The position numbers and the translations under genes are program-made. From contig CACMIX010000002.1 in assembly GCA_902613855.1 (NCBI GenBank), positions 123,998 to 187,997 on the forward strand: 64,000 nt of DNA, read 5' to 3'. This document shows positions 25,124 to 34,191 of this stretch, piece after piece; position 1 is the first letter of the stretch, and the number at the start of each line of letters is the position of its first letter. The stretch is from an uncultured Pelagibacteraceae bacterium (GTDB taxonomy: Bacteria > Pseudomonadota > Alphaproteobacteria > Pelagibacterales > Pelagibacteraceae). The notes under the pieces are model-generated. The model was not told where the DNA came from. It did no database searches and was given only the letters and a program-made list of their open reading frames with translations.

Positions 25124-25869
25124 TTAAGTTTGATATAGAAAATAGAGTAGCTGTTGTAACTGGTGGGGCCCAAGGATTTGGTTTAGCAATTACAGAAAGA
25201 TTTATAGAATCAGGAGCAACAGTTGTAATTTGGGATATTGATGAAAATGAAGCAAAAAAAGCTTTAGAAAAAGTAAACTCTAAAAATTTATCTTATCAAA
25301 TAGTTGATGTTAGTGATTTTGGTAAGATTAATGAAAAATTAATCGAAATTGAAAGCATGCATGGAAAAATAGATATTTTTATAAATAATGCAGGTGTGGC
25401 AGGAATAAATACTACAGTTGCAGAATACCCAATAGAAGAGTGGAACAAAGTAATTAATTTAAACCTAAATGCAGTTTTTTATTGCTGTAAAGCAGTAGTT
25501 CCTTTCATGGAAAAAAATAATTATGGGAGAATTGTAAACATAGCATCTATAGCTGGAAAAGAAGGTAATCCTAATGCCAGTGCATACAGTACTTCAAAAG
25601 CTGGAGTAATTGGGCTTACTAAATCACTAGGAAAAGAGCTTGCTCAAAAAAATATAGCAGTAAACTGTGTTACTCCTGCAGCAGCAAAAACAAGGATTTT
25701 TGATCAAATGACTGAAGAACATATCAATTATATGCTTTCAAAAATTCCAAGAAATAAGTTTGCAAAAGTTGAGGAATTAGCATCTTTAGTAACATGGTTA
25801 TCTAGTGAAGAAAATTCATTTTCAACAGCTGCCGTTTTTGACTTAAGTGGTGGTAGAGCTACATATTAA
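25120..25869 (+). CDS. Short-chain dehydrogenase/reductase (SDR)
   Basis: A 249-residue classical SDR. TGGAQGFGLAITERF near residue 11 is the cofactor loop, INNAGVAG near 87 the structural motif, and IASIAGKEGNPNASAYSTSKAG near 137 gives the Ser-Tyr-Lys triad (YxxxK). An acidic residue after the second strand (WDIDENEA) suggests NAD rather than NADP. It overlaps the end of tctA and is followed two bases later by a ROK kinase, so it likely oxidises the imported hydroxyacid or a related sugar acid. The exact substrate is unknown; gluconate- or 3-hydroxyacid-type dehydrogenases are the nearest families. Confidence 0.82.
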   Translation: MIKFDIENRVAVVTGGAQGFGLAITERFIESGATVVIWDIDENEAKKALEKVNSKNLSYQIVDVSDFGKINEKLIEIESMHGKIDIFINNAGVAGINTTVAEYPIEEWNKVINLNLNAVFYCCKAVVPFMEKNNYGRIVNIASIAGKEGNPNASAYSTSKAGVIGLTKSLGKELAQKNIAVNCVTPAAAKTRIFDQMTEEHINYMLSKIPRNKFAKVEELASLVTWLSSEENSFSTAAVFDLSGGRATY

Positions 25870-25871
25870 TT

Positions 25872-26774
25872 ATGCAAATTGGTATCGATGTAGGTGCAAC
25901 AAAAATAGAAAGTGTTGTCTTAGAACAAAATGGTCAAGAGAAACACAGATCTAGAACGTCGTGTCCCAAAGATTATTTATCAATAATTAATGCTATTAAA
26001 GATATCAGTCAAAAATTAGAAAAAGAATTTAAGATGGAATTACCTATAGGGGTATGTCATCCTGGAATACACTCTCCTCAAACAGGCTTGGTAAAAAATG
26101 CACCAAATTGTTATTGGTTAGAAAAAAAACCCTTTCAAAATGATTTACGTAAAGCACTTGGTAAAGAGGTTTTTTGTGAAAATGATGCAAATTGTTTTGC
26201 GTTATCTGAAGCAATAGATGGATCAGGAAAAAATTACAAAATAGTTTATGGTATTATTTTAGGTTCAGGAGCTGGGGGTGGACTTGTAATTGACAAACAA
26301 ATCATAAGTGGTCCAAATGGAGTAGCAGGTGAGTGGGGTCATAATCAAATTCCATATTTTGCAGCAAAAAAAGAAAATTTTGATTCAAACAATGCTAGAG
26401 AGGCTGAGATTGAAAGTTTTATCTCTGGTCTAGGATTAGCTAAAAGATTTAACAAACTTTATGGAAAAAATTTAAAAACAAATGAAATTTTTGAATTAAA
26501 TCGTAAACATGATTTAGATGCAGAAAGATTTATAGATGATTTCAAGGTAAATCTAGCCATGTCTCTTTCAAGTATTATTAATATTTTGGACCCTGATGCC
26601 TTTATATTTGGTGGTGGGGTTTCGAATGAAATTGATTTTTTAAGTGAAGTCGAGTCTATGGTTAAGAAATTTGTTATAGGAAAAGAATACCAAGGGGTTT
26701 TTTTAAAACCTAGATTTGGTGATGCAAGTGGTGTTAGAGGTGCTGCTCGTCTTGGAAGAATCATTGAAAATTAA
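25872..26774 (+). CDS. ROK family sugar kinase-like protein lacking the zinc-binding Cys motif
   Basis: A 300-residue ROK protein. GIDVGATKIESVVLE at the N-terminus is the phosphate-binding DxGxTK motif, ENDANCFALSEA near residue 103 holds the catalytic Asp, and ILGSGAGGGLVI near 131 is the second phosphate motif. GEWGHNQIPYF near 155 is the expected GExGH, but the CxCGxxGCxE zinc motif that should follow is absent, replaced by a Cys-free stretch. It lacks a DNA-binding N-terminus, so it is a kinase, not a repressor. Being next to an SDR and upstream of a sugar ABC system suggests glucose, fructose or amino-sugar phosphorylation. Confidence 0.78.
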   Translation: MQIGIDVGATKIESVVLEQNGQEKHRSRTSCPKDYLSIINAIKDISQKLEKEFKMELPIGVCHPGIHSPQTGLVKNAPNCYWLEKKPFQNDLRKALGKEVFCENDANCFALSEAIDGSGKNYKIVYGIILGSGAGGGLVIDKQIISGPNGVAGEWGHNQIPYFAAKKENFDSNNAREAEIESFISGLGLAKRFNKLYGKNLKTNEIFELNRKHDLDAERFIDDFKVNLAMSLSSIINILDPDAFIFGGGVSNEIDFLSEVESMVKKFVIGKEYQGVFLKPRFGDASGVRGAARLGRIIEN

Positions 26775-26886
26775 ACTTTCAATCCTAAATTGAATTACTA
26801 AGTTAGTATTATATTTTTAACCTAAAAAAAGTAATTAAAATTGAAAAAATTAAATATCAACTTTAGGTTGTAATAAATCTTTTTAA

Positions 26887-26916
26887 TTTACTTTATGTAT
26901 GCAATCTACCTATAGT
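26887..26916 (+). promoter_or_regulatory. Possible sigma-70 promoter for the CUT1 transporter operon
   Basis: TTTACT and TATAGT are separated by 18 bases, 48 bases upstream of the binding-protein ATG at 26964. The AAGGGAAG ribosome-binding site follows. The 189-base gap here is one of the longest in the first half of the window and also contains an AACCTAAA / TTTAGGTT inverted repeat (about 26819-26870) that may end the upstream transcript or bind a regulator. Confidence 0.35.
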
Positions 26917-26963
26917 CTCATTTTATATAAAAACGATAAATAACAAAAAAGGGAAGATAAGAT

Positions 26964-28220
26964 ATGAGAAAATTATTAATCGCTTTGATTGCATTTGCAT
27001 TCACATCTACTTCATCTTATGCAGGACCAAAAATTGAGGTATTGCACTGGTGGACTTCAGGTGGTGAGGCAGCTGCTTTAAAAGTTTTAAAAGACGATTT
27101 TGCTGCTAATGGTGGTGAATGGCTAGACATGCCTGTAACAGGTGGTGGTGGAGACGCTGCTAACGTTGCTTTAAAAGCTAGAATTGTTGCTGGTGATCCG
27201 CCGTCTGCTTCACAAATTAAAGGTCCTACAATTCAAGAGTATGACCAAGAAGGTGTAGTTGCTCCATACAACATAGACTCAATTGCTCAATCTGAAGGTT
27301 GGGATAATTTATTAGATCCTATGATTGCTGCAATTCATAAATGTGAAAATAACAGCGGACCTTATTGTGCAGCTCCAGTAAACATTCATAGAATTGACTG
27401 GATGTGGGCGAATAAAGCTGTATTTGACTCAAATGGTATTTCAGTTCCAACTACATGGGATGAATTAAATGCTGCTGCTGATAAGTTACAAGCAGCTGGT
27501 ATAATTCCTTTTGCTCACGGTGGACAAGCTTGGCAAGATGCTACTGTTTTTGAAGCAGTTGCTATGGGTTTAGGTGGAAACAACTACTATAAAAATTGCT
27601 ATGTAGATCTAAAAGAAAGTTGTTTGAGAAGCGAAACTACAGTTAAAGTTTTTGATCAAATGAGAAAGCTACAAGGTTACACTGATGAAGGTAGCCCTGG
27701 AAGAGACTGGAACGTTGCTACTGGTATGGTTATCGAAGGTAAAGCTGGTTTTCAAATTATGGGTGATTGGGCTAAAGGAGAATTTACAGCCGCTGGTAAA
27801 ACACCAGGTGTAGATTATTATTGTGCTGCAACTCCATCAAATAATGGTTACTTGTATAACGTAGATAGTTTTATTTTCTATAAGTCTAGTGATCCAGACA
27901 AACAAGCTGGTCAAAAATTATTGGCTAAACTAATGATGGGTAAAAACTTTCAAAAAGTTTTCAATCTTTACAAAGGTTCAATTCCAGCTCGTCTAGACGT
28001 ATCAATGGATGAATTTGACAAATGTGCAAAAACATCTAATGCAGATATCAAAACTGCAGGTGCAAAAGGTGGACTAGTTCCAAGTTTTGCTCATGGTATG
28101 GCTCAAGGTAATACTATGAAAGCTGCTCTACAAGATATAATCACAGAACACTTTAATTCTGATATGTCTTCAGTAGACGCTGCAAACGCATTAGCTGATT
28201 CTGTTTTAGCTAATATGTAA
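26964..28220 (+). CDS. Sugar ABC transporter substrate-binding protein (CUT1, GtsA-like)
   Basis: A 418-residue family-1 extracellular solute-binding protein. A signal peptide covers about residues 1-20 (cleavage SSYA-GP). EVLHWWTSGGEAAALKVLKDDF right after it is the hallmark of glucose/mannose-type binding proteins, and GGGGDAANVALKARIVAGDPPSA, VPTTWDELNAAADKL and MGDWAKGEF are further family segments. It delivers a monosaccharide or small glycoside to the two permeases downstream. Four extra Cys in the mature part could form disulphides. A perfect T-tailed terminator follows the stop, pointing to overproduction relative to the permeases. Confidence 0.88.
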   Translation: MRKLLIALIAFAFTSTSSYAGPKIEVLHWWTSGGEAAALKVLKDDFAANGGEWLDMPVTGGGGDAANVALKARIVAGDPPSASQIKGPTIQEYDQEGVVAPYNIDSIAQSEGWDNLLDPMIAAIHKCENNSGPYCAAPVNIHRIDWMWANKAVFDSNGISVPTTWDELNAAADKLQAAGIIPFAHGGQAWQDATVFEAVAMGLGGNNYYKNCYVDLKESCLRSETTVKVFDQMRKLQGYTDEGSPGRDWNVATGMVIEGKAGFQIMGDWAKGEFTAAGKTPGVDYYCAATPSNNGYLYNVDSFIFYKSSDPDKQAGQKLLAKLMMGKNFQKVFNLYKGSIPARLDVSMDEFDKCAKTSNADIKTAGAKGGLVPSFAHGMAQGNTMKAALQDIITEHFNSDMSSVDAANALADSVLANM

Positions 28221-28234
28221 TTCATAAAAAATCT

Positions 28235-28268
28235 AAAGGCCACTTTTAACTAAGTGGCCTTTTTTTTA
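28235..28268 (+). terminator. Rho-independent terminator after CUT1 binding-protein gene
   Basis: AAAGGCCACTT / AAGTGGCCTTT forms an 11-pair stem with a six-base loop followed by a T-run, 14 bases after the stop. It separates the binding-protein gene from the permease genes. Confidence 0.92.
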
Positions 28269-28287
28269 ATCAAAAAAAATATTTATA

Positions 28288-29163
28288 ATGTTCAAGTGGT
28301 TGGAAAAAAATTTACCAAAAATTGTAATGGCTCCGGCAGTTGGTCTAATTGGTTGGTTTGTTTACGGTTTTGTGCTTTGGACTTTATATATATCATTTAC
28401 AAATTCAAAAATTTTACCAAAATATGAGTTGTGGGGTTTTGGACAATATGAAAAGTTATGGGCTTCAAGAAAATGGCTCATATCGGTAGATAATCTATTA
28501 GTGTTTACAGCTTTATTTTTAATTTTTTGCATTGTTATAGGAATAATTTTAGCAATTTTTTTAGATCAAAAAATTAGAGCCGAGGGTGTCTTAAGAACAA
28601 TTTATTTATATCCAATGGCACTGTCATTTATTGTTACTGGAACTGCTTGGAAATGGATACTAAACCCAACCCTTGGGATCCAGAAAATGTTTATTGATTG
28701 GGGTTTCGAGAACTTTACTTTTGACTGGTTGGTTAATAGGGAAATGGCTATTTACACCATTGTTATAGCAGGTGTATGGCAATCTGCAGGTTTTGTAATG
28801 GCTTTATTTTTAGCTGGATTAAGATCAGTTGAGGATGAAATTGTTAAAGCTGCAAAAATCGATGGGGCTGGGTTATTTACTGTTTATTGGAAAATATTAT
28901 TACCAATGATGAGGCCAGTATTCTTTACAAGTTTTGTGATTTTAGTTCATATATCTATTAAAAGTTATGACTTAATAGTAGCCTTAACTCAGGGTGGGCC
29001 AGGGATATCGACAACAATGCCAGCTTTATTTATGACACAAGCAGCATTTCACAAAAGTCAAGTAGGATTATCTGCAGCTAGTGCAATGATGATGTTTATG
29101 GCTGTGGCTGCTGTAATCATTCCATATTTATATTCAGAACTAAGGAGAGAAAATGCAAGATAA
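28288..29163 (+). CDS. Sugar ABC transporter permease (CUT1, MalF/UgpA-like)
   Basis: A 291-residue permease with six predicted membrane segments. The cytoplasmic EAA loop, AAKIDGAGLFTVYWKILLPMM, near residue 190, docks on the ATPase, and the conserved LTQGGPGISTTMPALFM segment follows it. It is the first of two permeases forming a heterodimer; it overlaps the second by 11 bases. It lies just past the terminator of the binding-protein gene. The family fit to glucose/mannose or glycoside importers is good; the substrate is not fixed. Confidence 0.88.
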   Translation: MFKWLEKNLPKIVMAPAVGLIGWFVYGFVLWTLYISFTNSKILPKYELWGFGQYEKLWASRKWLISVDNLLVFTALFLIFCIVIGIILAIFLDQKIRAEGVLRTIYLYPMALSFIVTGTAWKWILNPTLGIQKMFIDWGFENFTFDWLVNREMAIYTIVIAGVWQSAGFVMALFLAGLRSVEDEIVKAAKIDGAGLFTVYWKILLPMMRPVFFTSFVILVHISIKSYDLIVALTQGGPGISTTMPALFMTQAAFHKSQVGLSAASAMMMFMAVAAVIIPYLYSELRRENAR

Positions 29164-30058
29164 CTTACAATCATCTTCTTATAAAGAATTAGAGCAAAAA
29201 TCTAAATATACAAATATTTTTTTAAGATGGTTTTTGTATTTTATTTTAATTCTTTTCGCTTCTTATTTTATTTTCCCTCTATACGTAATGGTTGTCACTT
29301 CACTTAAAACAATGGAAGAAATTCGACAAGGAACACTTTTAACTTGGCCAAGCTCGTTGAATTTCGACTCATGGTTAGTTGCTTGGGGCGGCAGAGGTTA
29401 CGGAGCCGGAGATACTTTTTTAAGACCTTATTTTTGGAATTCAATTAAGATGGTTGTACCTGCTGTATTTTTTTCAACATTTATAGGAGCAATGACTGGT
29501 TATGTTTTAACAAAATGGAGATTTAAAGGAGATCAATGGGTTTTCTTATTTTTATTATTTGGATGTTTTATTCCTTTTCAAGCAATATTACTCCCTATGG
29601 CCAGAACTCTTGGAACTTTAGGAATATCAAATTCAGTTGTAGGTCTTGTATTAGTTCATACGGTTTACGGAATTCCATTTACAACTTTATTTTTTAGAAA
29701 CTATTATATCTCAGTACCTACTGAATTAGTTAAAGCGGCGAGAATAGATGGAGCTGGTTTCTTTAAAATATTTTTCAAAATTTTACTTCCTATTTCAGCA
29801 CCAATTATTGTTGTAACTGTTATTTGGCAATTTACTCAAATATGGAATGACTTTTTGTTTGGATCAACTTTTTCATTTGGGGAGGCAGCACCAATTCAGG
29901 TAGCTCTGAATAATATGGTTTTATCAAGTACAAGTGTTAAAGAGTATAATGTCGATATGGCATCAGCTATAATTGCAGGAATTCCAACACTTATAGTTTA
30001 TGTTTTAGCAGGAAAATATTTTATTAGAGGATTAACTTCAGGAGCTGTGAAAGGATAA
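29153..30058 (+). CDS. Sugar ABC transporter permease (CUT1, MalG/UgpE-like)
   Basis: A 301-residue partner permease. The hydrophobic segments begin at FLRWFLYFILILFASYFIFPLYV, and the EAA loop AARIDGAGFFKIFFKILLPI is near residue 196. The extended periplasmic loop containing WLVAWGGRGYGAGDTF is typical of the GtsC-like glucose transporters. Translation probably couples to the upstream permease through the 11-base overlap, and the ATPase gene starts two bases after its stop. Confidence 0.87.
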   Translation: MQDNLQSSSYKELEQKSKYTNIFLRWFLYFILILFASYFIFPLYVMVVTSLKTMEEIRQGTLLTWPSSLNFDSWLVAWGGRGYGAGDTFLRPYFWNSIKMVVPAVFFSTFIGAMTGYVLTKWRFKGDQWVFLFLLFGCFIPFQAILLPMARTLGTLGISNSVVGLVLVHTVYGIPFTTLFFRNYYISVPTELVKAARIDGAGFFKIFFKILLPISAPIIVVTVIWQFTQIWNDFLFGSTFSFGEAAPIQVALNNMVLSSTSVKEYNVDMASAIIAGIPTLIVYVLAGKYFIRGLTSGAVKG

Positions 30059-30060
30059 AT

Positions 30061-31155
30061 ATGAAAACTTTAAAAATTGAAGAATTATCAAAAAACTTTG
30101 GAACAACTGAGGTATTAAGAAAAATTAATTTAGAAATTGATGAAGGAAATTTTTTAGTACTACTAGGGCCGTCTGGATGTGGAAAGTCAACCTTACTTAA
30201 TATTATTGCGGGTCTTGAAACTATTAATGAAGGAAATGTTTTTATAGACGACTATAATGTAAGTAAAGTAGAGCCAAAAGATAGAAATATAGCAATGGTT
30301 TTTCAATCTTACGCACTTTATCCGTCGATGAATGTTAAGGAAAATATGATTTTTGGTCTTAAACAAGCCAGAACTTCAAAAGAAAAGATTGCAGACCAAT
30401 TAGAAAAAGTTTCTACATTTTTACAAGTTGATAAATTACTAGAGAGAAAGCCTTCTCAATTATCTGGAGGTCAAAGACAGAGAGTCGCTATTGGTAGAGC
30501 TTTAGTAAGAGAGCCAAGAATATTTTTATTTGATGAACCACTATCTAATTTAGATGCAAAATTGAGAGTTGAGATGAGGCGTGAAATCAAAAAACTTCAC
30601 CAACAGCTAAAAACTACTGTAGTTTATGTTACACACGACCAGACAGAAGCTATGAGCTTAGGAACAAAAATTGCTATAATGAATCACGGTGTCATTCAGC
30701 AAAATGAAACTCCAGAAAATATTTACAATAAACCTAGTAATACTTTTGTAGCGGATTTTATCGGCTCACCTTCTATGAATTTAATTAAAGGCAAATTAAT
30801 TAAAAATTCAAATAATATTTCATTTATAGCTGATGACTCAAGTTTAGAGGTTCCGATTAATAATTATGATTTTAAAGATAATTCAGATTTAAATAATAAA
30901 GAAATATATTTTGGTATCAGACCAGAACATATTTATTTTAAAAAATTGAATGAAGATGACTTTGATATTAATTTACGTGCTGATCTAAGTGAATATATTG
31001 GCCATGAACAAATAGTCACATTAGACTATTCAAATCAAGAAATTTTGGCAAAATTTCCTTCTACAATTAAAATTGAACTTGAAAAAGAAATGAAATTATA
31101 TTTTGATCTAGCTCATATATCTTTATTCGATTTGAAGACGAAGGAAAGAATTTAA
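30061..31155 (+). CDS. Sugar ABC transporter ATP-binding protein (MalK/UgpC-like)
   Basis: A 364-residue ATPase with an N-terminal nucleotide-binding domain and a C-terminal OB-fold (TOBE) regulatory domain. GPSGCGKSTLLNIIAG near residue 36 is Walker A, LSGGQRQRVAIGRAL near 135 the signature, IFLFDEPLSNLDAKLR near 156 Walker B/D-loop, and YVTHDQTEAM near 192 the switch His. Residues from about 240 to 364, including YFGIRPEHI, form the TOBE part. It energises the two permeases upstream and is followed two bases later by an SDR. Confidence 0.9.
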   Translation: MKTLKIEELSKNFGTTEVLRKINLEIDEGNFLVLLGPSGCGKSTLLNIIAGLETINEGNVFIDDYNVSKVEPKDRNIAMVFQSYALYPSMNVKENMIFGLKQARTSKEKIADQLEKVSTFLQVDKLLERKPSQLSGGQRQRVAIGRALVREPRIFLFDEPLSNLDAKLRVEMRREIKKLHQQLKTTVVYVTHDQTEAMSLGTKIAIMNHGVIQQNETPENIYNKPSNTFVADFIGSPSMNLIKGKLIKNSNNISFIADDSSLEVPINNYDFKDNSDLNNKEIYFGIRPEHIYFKKLNEDDFDINLRADLSEYIGHEQIVTLDYSNQEILAKFPSTIKIELEKEMKLYFDLAHISLFDLKTKERI

Positions 31156-31157
31156 TT

Positions 31158-31919
31158 ATGAAAGTAGTATATTCAGATTTAAAAAATAAAAGAGTTTTTA
31201 TTTCAGGAGGTAGTTCTGGTATAGGAGCTACAATTGTCGAGCATTTTTGTGAACAAAAAAGTGAAGTTTATTTCATAGACATTGACCTTAAATCATCCAA
31301 GAAATTAATTAAAAAAATAAAAAAAAAGGGATACAGAGTTCCTAAATTCATTGAATGTAATATTTTGGATGTAAAAAAATTACAAAATATTATTAAAGAC
31401 ATCATTTCAAAAAAAGGTGCAATTCATTGTCTAATTAATAGTGCAGCAAATGATGATAGGCACACTACAGAACAGGTTGATGAAAAGTATTGGGAAAATA
31501 GGATGGGAATAAACTTAAAACACTATTTTTTTGCTGCACAAGCAGTTGTAAAGGGTATGAAAAAAATAAAATCAGGATCAATTGTAAATCTAAGTTCAGT
31601 ATCATGGATGTTGGGAGAAGGGGATAAAGTTGTTTATGAAACTGCAAAATCAGCTGTAGTTGGTTTAACAAGATCTTTCGCACAAGAATTTGGAAAATAT
31701 AATATTAGAACTAATTCTGTCATACCAGGTTCAATTGCTACAGAAAGACAGATTAAGCATTGGCTTACTCCTAAATATAAAAAACTTATATTAGATAGCC
31801 AAGCTATCAAAAGACAACTTAAACCAGATGATGTAGCTAGATTAGTTTTATTTTTATCGTCTGATCAATCATCAGGTTGCACGAAACAAAGTTTTGTTGT
31901 TGATGGTGGTATTACTTAA
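31158..31919 (+). CDS. Short-chain dehydrogenase/reductase (SDR)
   Basis: A 253-residue classical SDR. ISGGSSGIGATIVEHF near residue 14 is the cofactor loop, the acidic DIDL at about 41 suggests NAD, INSAANDD near 92 replaces the usual NNAG, and LSSVSWMLGEGDKVVYETAKSA near 141 contains the Ser and the YxxxK dyad. It is the last gene tightly linked to the CUT1 transporter operon (two bases after the ATPase), so it probably oxidises the imported sugar, as in non-phosphorylative sugar pathways. The nearest characterised relatives would be aldose or galactose 1-dehydrogenases, an inference from context. Confidence 0.8.
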   Translation: MKVVYSDLKNKRVFISGGSSGIGATIVEHFCEQKSEVYFIDIDLKSSKKLIKKIKKKGYRVPKFIECNILDVKKLQNIIKDIISKKGAIHCLINSAANDDRHTTEQVDEKYWENRMGINLKHYFFAAQAVVKGMKKIKSGSIVNLSSVSWMLGEGDKVVYETAKSAVVGLTRSFAQEFGKYNIRTNSVIPGSIATERQIKHWLTPKYKKLILDSQAIKRQLKPDDVARLVLFLSSDQSSGCTKQSFVVDGGIT

Positions 31920-31990
31920 TTTAAGTAAGTTTATATAAAGCTAAAAAATATATATTCGGATATTTTATATTACTTAAAATTAACTTAATT

Positions 31991-33025
31991 ATGAAAAAAA
32001 TTAATATATCAATCGTCGGAACAGGTTTAATGGGCCTTCAGCATATAAAGGCAATTTCAAAATCTAAAAAAGCAAATTTACATTCAATTGTTGATATTAG
32101 TGATAATGCAAAAAAACTATCAAATGAGTACAAAATTCCATTATATTCTGATGTATCTTCACTTTTAAAATCAAATCAACTAGATGCTGTAATAGTTGCA
32201 ACTCCAAATCAATTACATGAAAAACATACAATTAGTTTTTTAAAAAAAAAAATACCAGTTCTCTTAGAAAAACCAATCTCAGATAATATTAAATCAGCAA
32301 AAAAAATTATAATTAGCTCAAAGAAAAATAAAACTCCATTATTGATTGGTTATCATCGAAGACACAATGCAATTGTTTCCAAAGTAAAAACAATCATCAG
32401 ATCTGGTAAATTAGGAAATGTTGTTTCTGCCAATGTATTATGTTGGCTTTACAAGCATAAGGAATATTTTAAAGAAAGCTGGAGAACAAGTAGAGGAGGT
32501 GGGCCACTTGGTATAAATTTAGTACATGACATTGATATGATTTGTTACCTACTAGGCTCAATTAGACATGTTCAAGCTTTTACAACTAATAAAAATAGAA
32601 AATTTAAAGTTGAGGACACGGCAACTGTAAATTTAATTTTTGAGTCAGGTGCTTTATGTACATTAAATATTTCTGATACTATTGTTGCTCCTTGGAGCTA
32701 TGAATTAACAGCAGGGGAAAATCCCGCTTATCCTGTCACTAATCAATCTGCATATATGATAGGTGGCACCAAAGGATCAATACAATTTCCAAATTTAAAA
32801 TACTGGTTTTATAAAAAAGAAAGAAGTTGGTGGAATAAAATATTTCTGAAATCTGATATTAAGAAAAAAGATGATAATACATTAGTTAATCAAATTGATC
32901 ATTTTTCAGATGTTGTTTTAAAAAAGGTTAAGCCTAAAGTTAATGGAAATGATGGATTAAATTCTTTAAAAATTTTTGCGGCGATCACAAAGAGTGCAAA
33001 AACTGGTAAAAAAATTAAAATTTAA
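31991..33025 (+). CDS. Gfo/Idh/MocA family oxidoreductase
   Basis: A 344-residue dehydrogenase. IVGTGLMGLQHIKAI near residue 7 is the cofactor loop, LLEKPISDN near 93 the EKP motif, GYHRRHNAIV near 117 the substrate loop and INLVHDIDMICYLLGS near 176 the catalytic HxxD. It follows the SDR after 71 bases and converges on the tartrate dehydrogenase gene with a four-base overlap. It is the fourth Gfo/Idh/MocA protein in the window and resembles the inositol/sugar dehydrogenase type. The substrate is unknown. Confidence 0.8.
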   Translation: MKKINISIVGTGLMGLQHIKAISKSKKANLHSIVDISDNAKKLSNEYKIPLYSDVSSLLKSNQLDAVIVATPNQLHEKHTISFLKKKIPVLLEKPISDNIKSAKKIIISSKKNKTPLLIGYHRRHNAIVSKVKTIIRSGKLGNVVSANVLCWLYKHKEYFKESWRTSRGGGPLGINLVHDIDMICYLLGSIRHVQAFTTNKNRKFKVEDTATVNLIFESGALCTLNISDTIVAPWSYELTAGENPAYPVTNQSAYMIGGTKGSIQFPNLKYWFYKKERSWWNKIFLKSDIKKKDDNTLVNQIDHFSDVVLKKVKPKVNGNDGLNSLKIFAAITKSAKTGKKIKI

Positions 33026-34086
33026 AGATTAGATAAAATAGAATTTGAACATTCAACTGTATTACTTTCACCACCTAAGTCTTTAGTTCTATTTTTTTGA
33101 ACATTTAAAGATTTTTCAATAGCGGATACAATTGAATTTGAAGCTTCTTTTTCACCTAAATAATCAAGCATCATCGCACCTGACCAAATTTGACCAACAG
33201 GATTTGCAATCCCTTTTCCAGCTATATCAGGTGCTGAGCCATGCACTGGTTCAAATAATGATGGATATTTATTTTCAGGATTTATATTCCCTGAAGGAGC
33301 AATTCCTATAGTTCCAGTACATGCTGGACCTAAATCAGATAAAATATCTCCAAATAAATTTGATGCCACAACCACATCAAACCATTCTGGATTAAGAACA
33401 AACCTTGCTGCTAATATATCAATATGAAATTGATCGGTTTCAATTTCAGGATATCTATTTTTCATTTTACTAAAACGCTCATCCCAAAATGGCATTGTTA
33501 TTGAAATGCCATTAGATTTTGTTGCATTAGTTAGTTTTTTTCTCTTTCTTTTTTTTGCTAATTCAAAAGCAAACTCTTGAACTCTATCTATACCGTGAGC
33601 AGACATAATAGTTTCCTGTATTGCTATTTCTCTATCAGTATTCTGATACATTCTGCCACCAACTGATGAATATTCTCCTTCTGTGTTTTCTCTAACAATC
33701 ATCATATCAATATCGCCTGGTTTTTTATTTGCGAGCGGAGGATTTACGCCTGGAAAAAGCTTTACTGGTCTTAAATTTATGTATTGATCAAATTCTCTTC
33801 TAAATTGGAGTAGTGATCCCCATAATGAAATATGATCAGGAACCTGATCTGGCATACCTACTGCGCCAAAAAAAATAGCATTATGTTTACTTAATTTTTC
33901 TTTCCAATCATCAGGTAGCATTTTTCCATGCTTTTCATAATAATCACATGATGCAAAATCATATTCAGTAAAATTAATTTTAAATTGATGTTTTAAGGCT
34001 ACCTCTTTTAAAATTTTAAGACCCTCAGGCACAACTTCTTTACCTATCCCATCTCCTGGTATTGCTGCAATATTATATTCTTTCAT
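33022..34086 (-). CDS. Tartrate / D-malate dehydrogenase (decarboxylating), isocitrate-dehydrogenase family
   Basis: A 354-residue beta-decarboxylating dehydrogenase. IPGDGIGKEVVPEGLKIL near residue 9, FGAVGMPDQVPDHISLWGSLL near 73 and the RREFDQYINLRPVKLFPG that follows are characteristic of the TtuC/DmlA subgroup rather than 3-isopropylmalate dehydrogenase. The conserved RENTEGEYSSVGGR near 131 and FEPVHGSAPDIAGKGIANP near 278 hold substrate and cofactor residues. It converts D-malate or tartrate to pyruvate or a hydroxyketoacid using NAD and a divalent metal. It stands alone on the minus strand and may use acids arriving via TctCBA. Confidence 0.82.
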   Translation of the reverse strand: MKEYNIAAIPGDGIGKEVVPEGLKILKEVALKHQFKINFTEYDFASCDYYEKHGKMLPDDWKEKLSKHNAIFFGAVGMPDQVPDHISLWGSLLQFRREFDQYINLRPVKLFPGVNPPLANKKPGDIDMMIVRENTEGEYSSVGGRMYQNTDREIAIQETIMSAHGIDRVQEFAFELAKKRKRKKLTNATKSNGISITMPFWDERFSKMKNRYPEIETDQFHIDILAARFVLNPEWFDVVVASNLFGDILSDLGPACTGTIGIAPSGNINPENKYPSLFEPVHGSAPDIAGKGIANPVGQIWSGAMMLDYLGEKEASNSIVSAIEKSLNVQKNRTKDLGGESNTVECSNSILSNL

Positions 34087-34191
34087 AAACGAAGGTTTAT
34101 ACGTTAAATATTTGTTAAATAATATTGTTAAATTATCTTTAAAATTTTAATCATCCATTGTTTTGACATATTTAATTTGTTAACTTTCACT

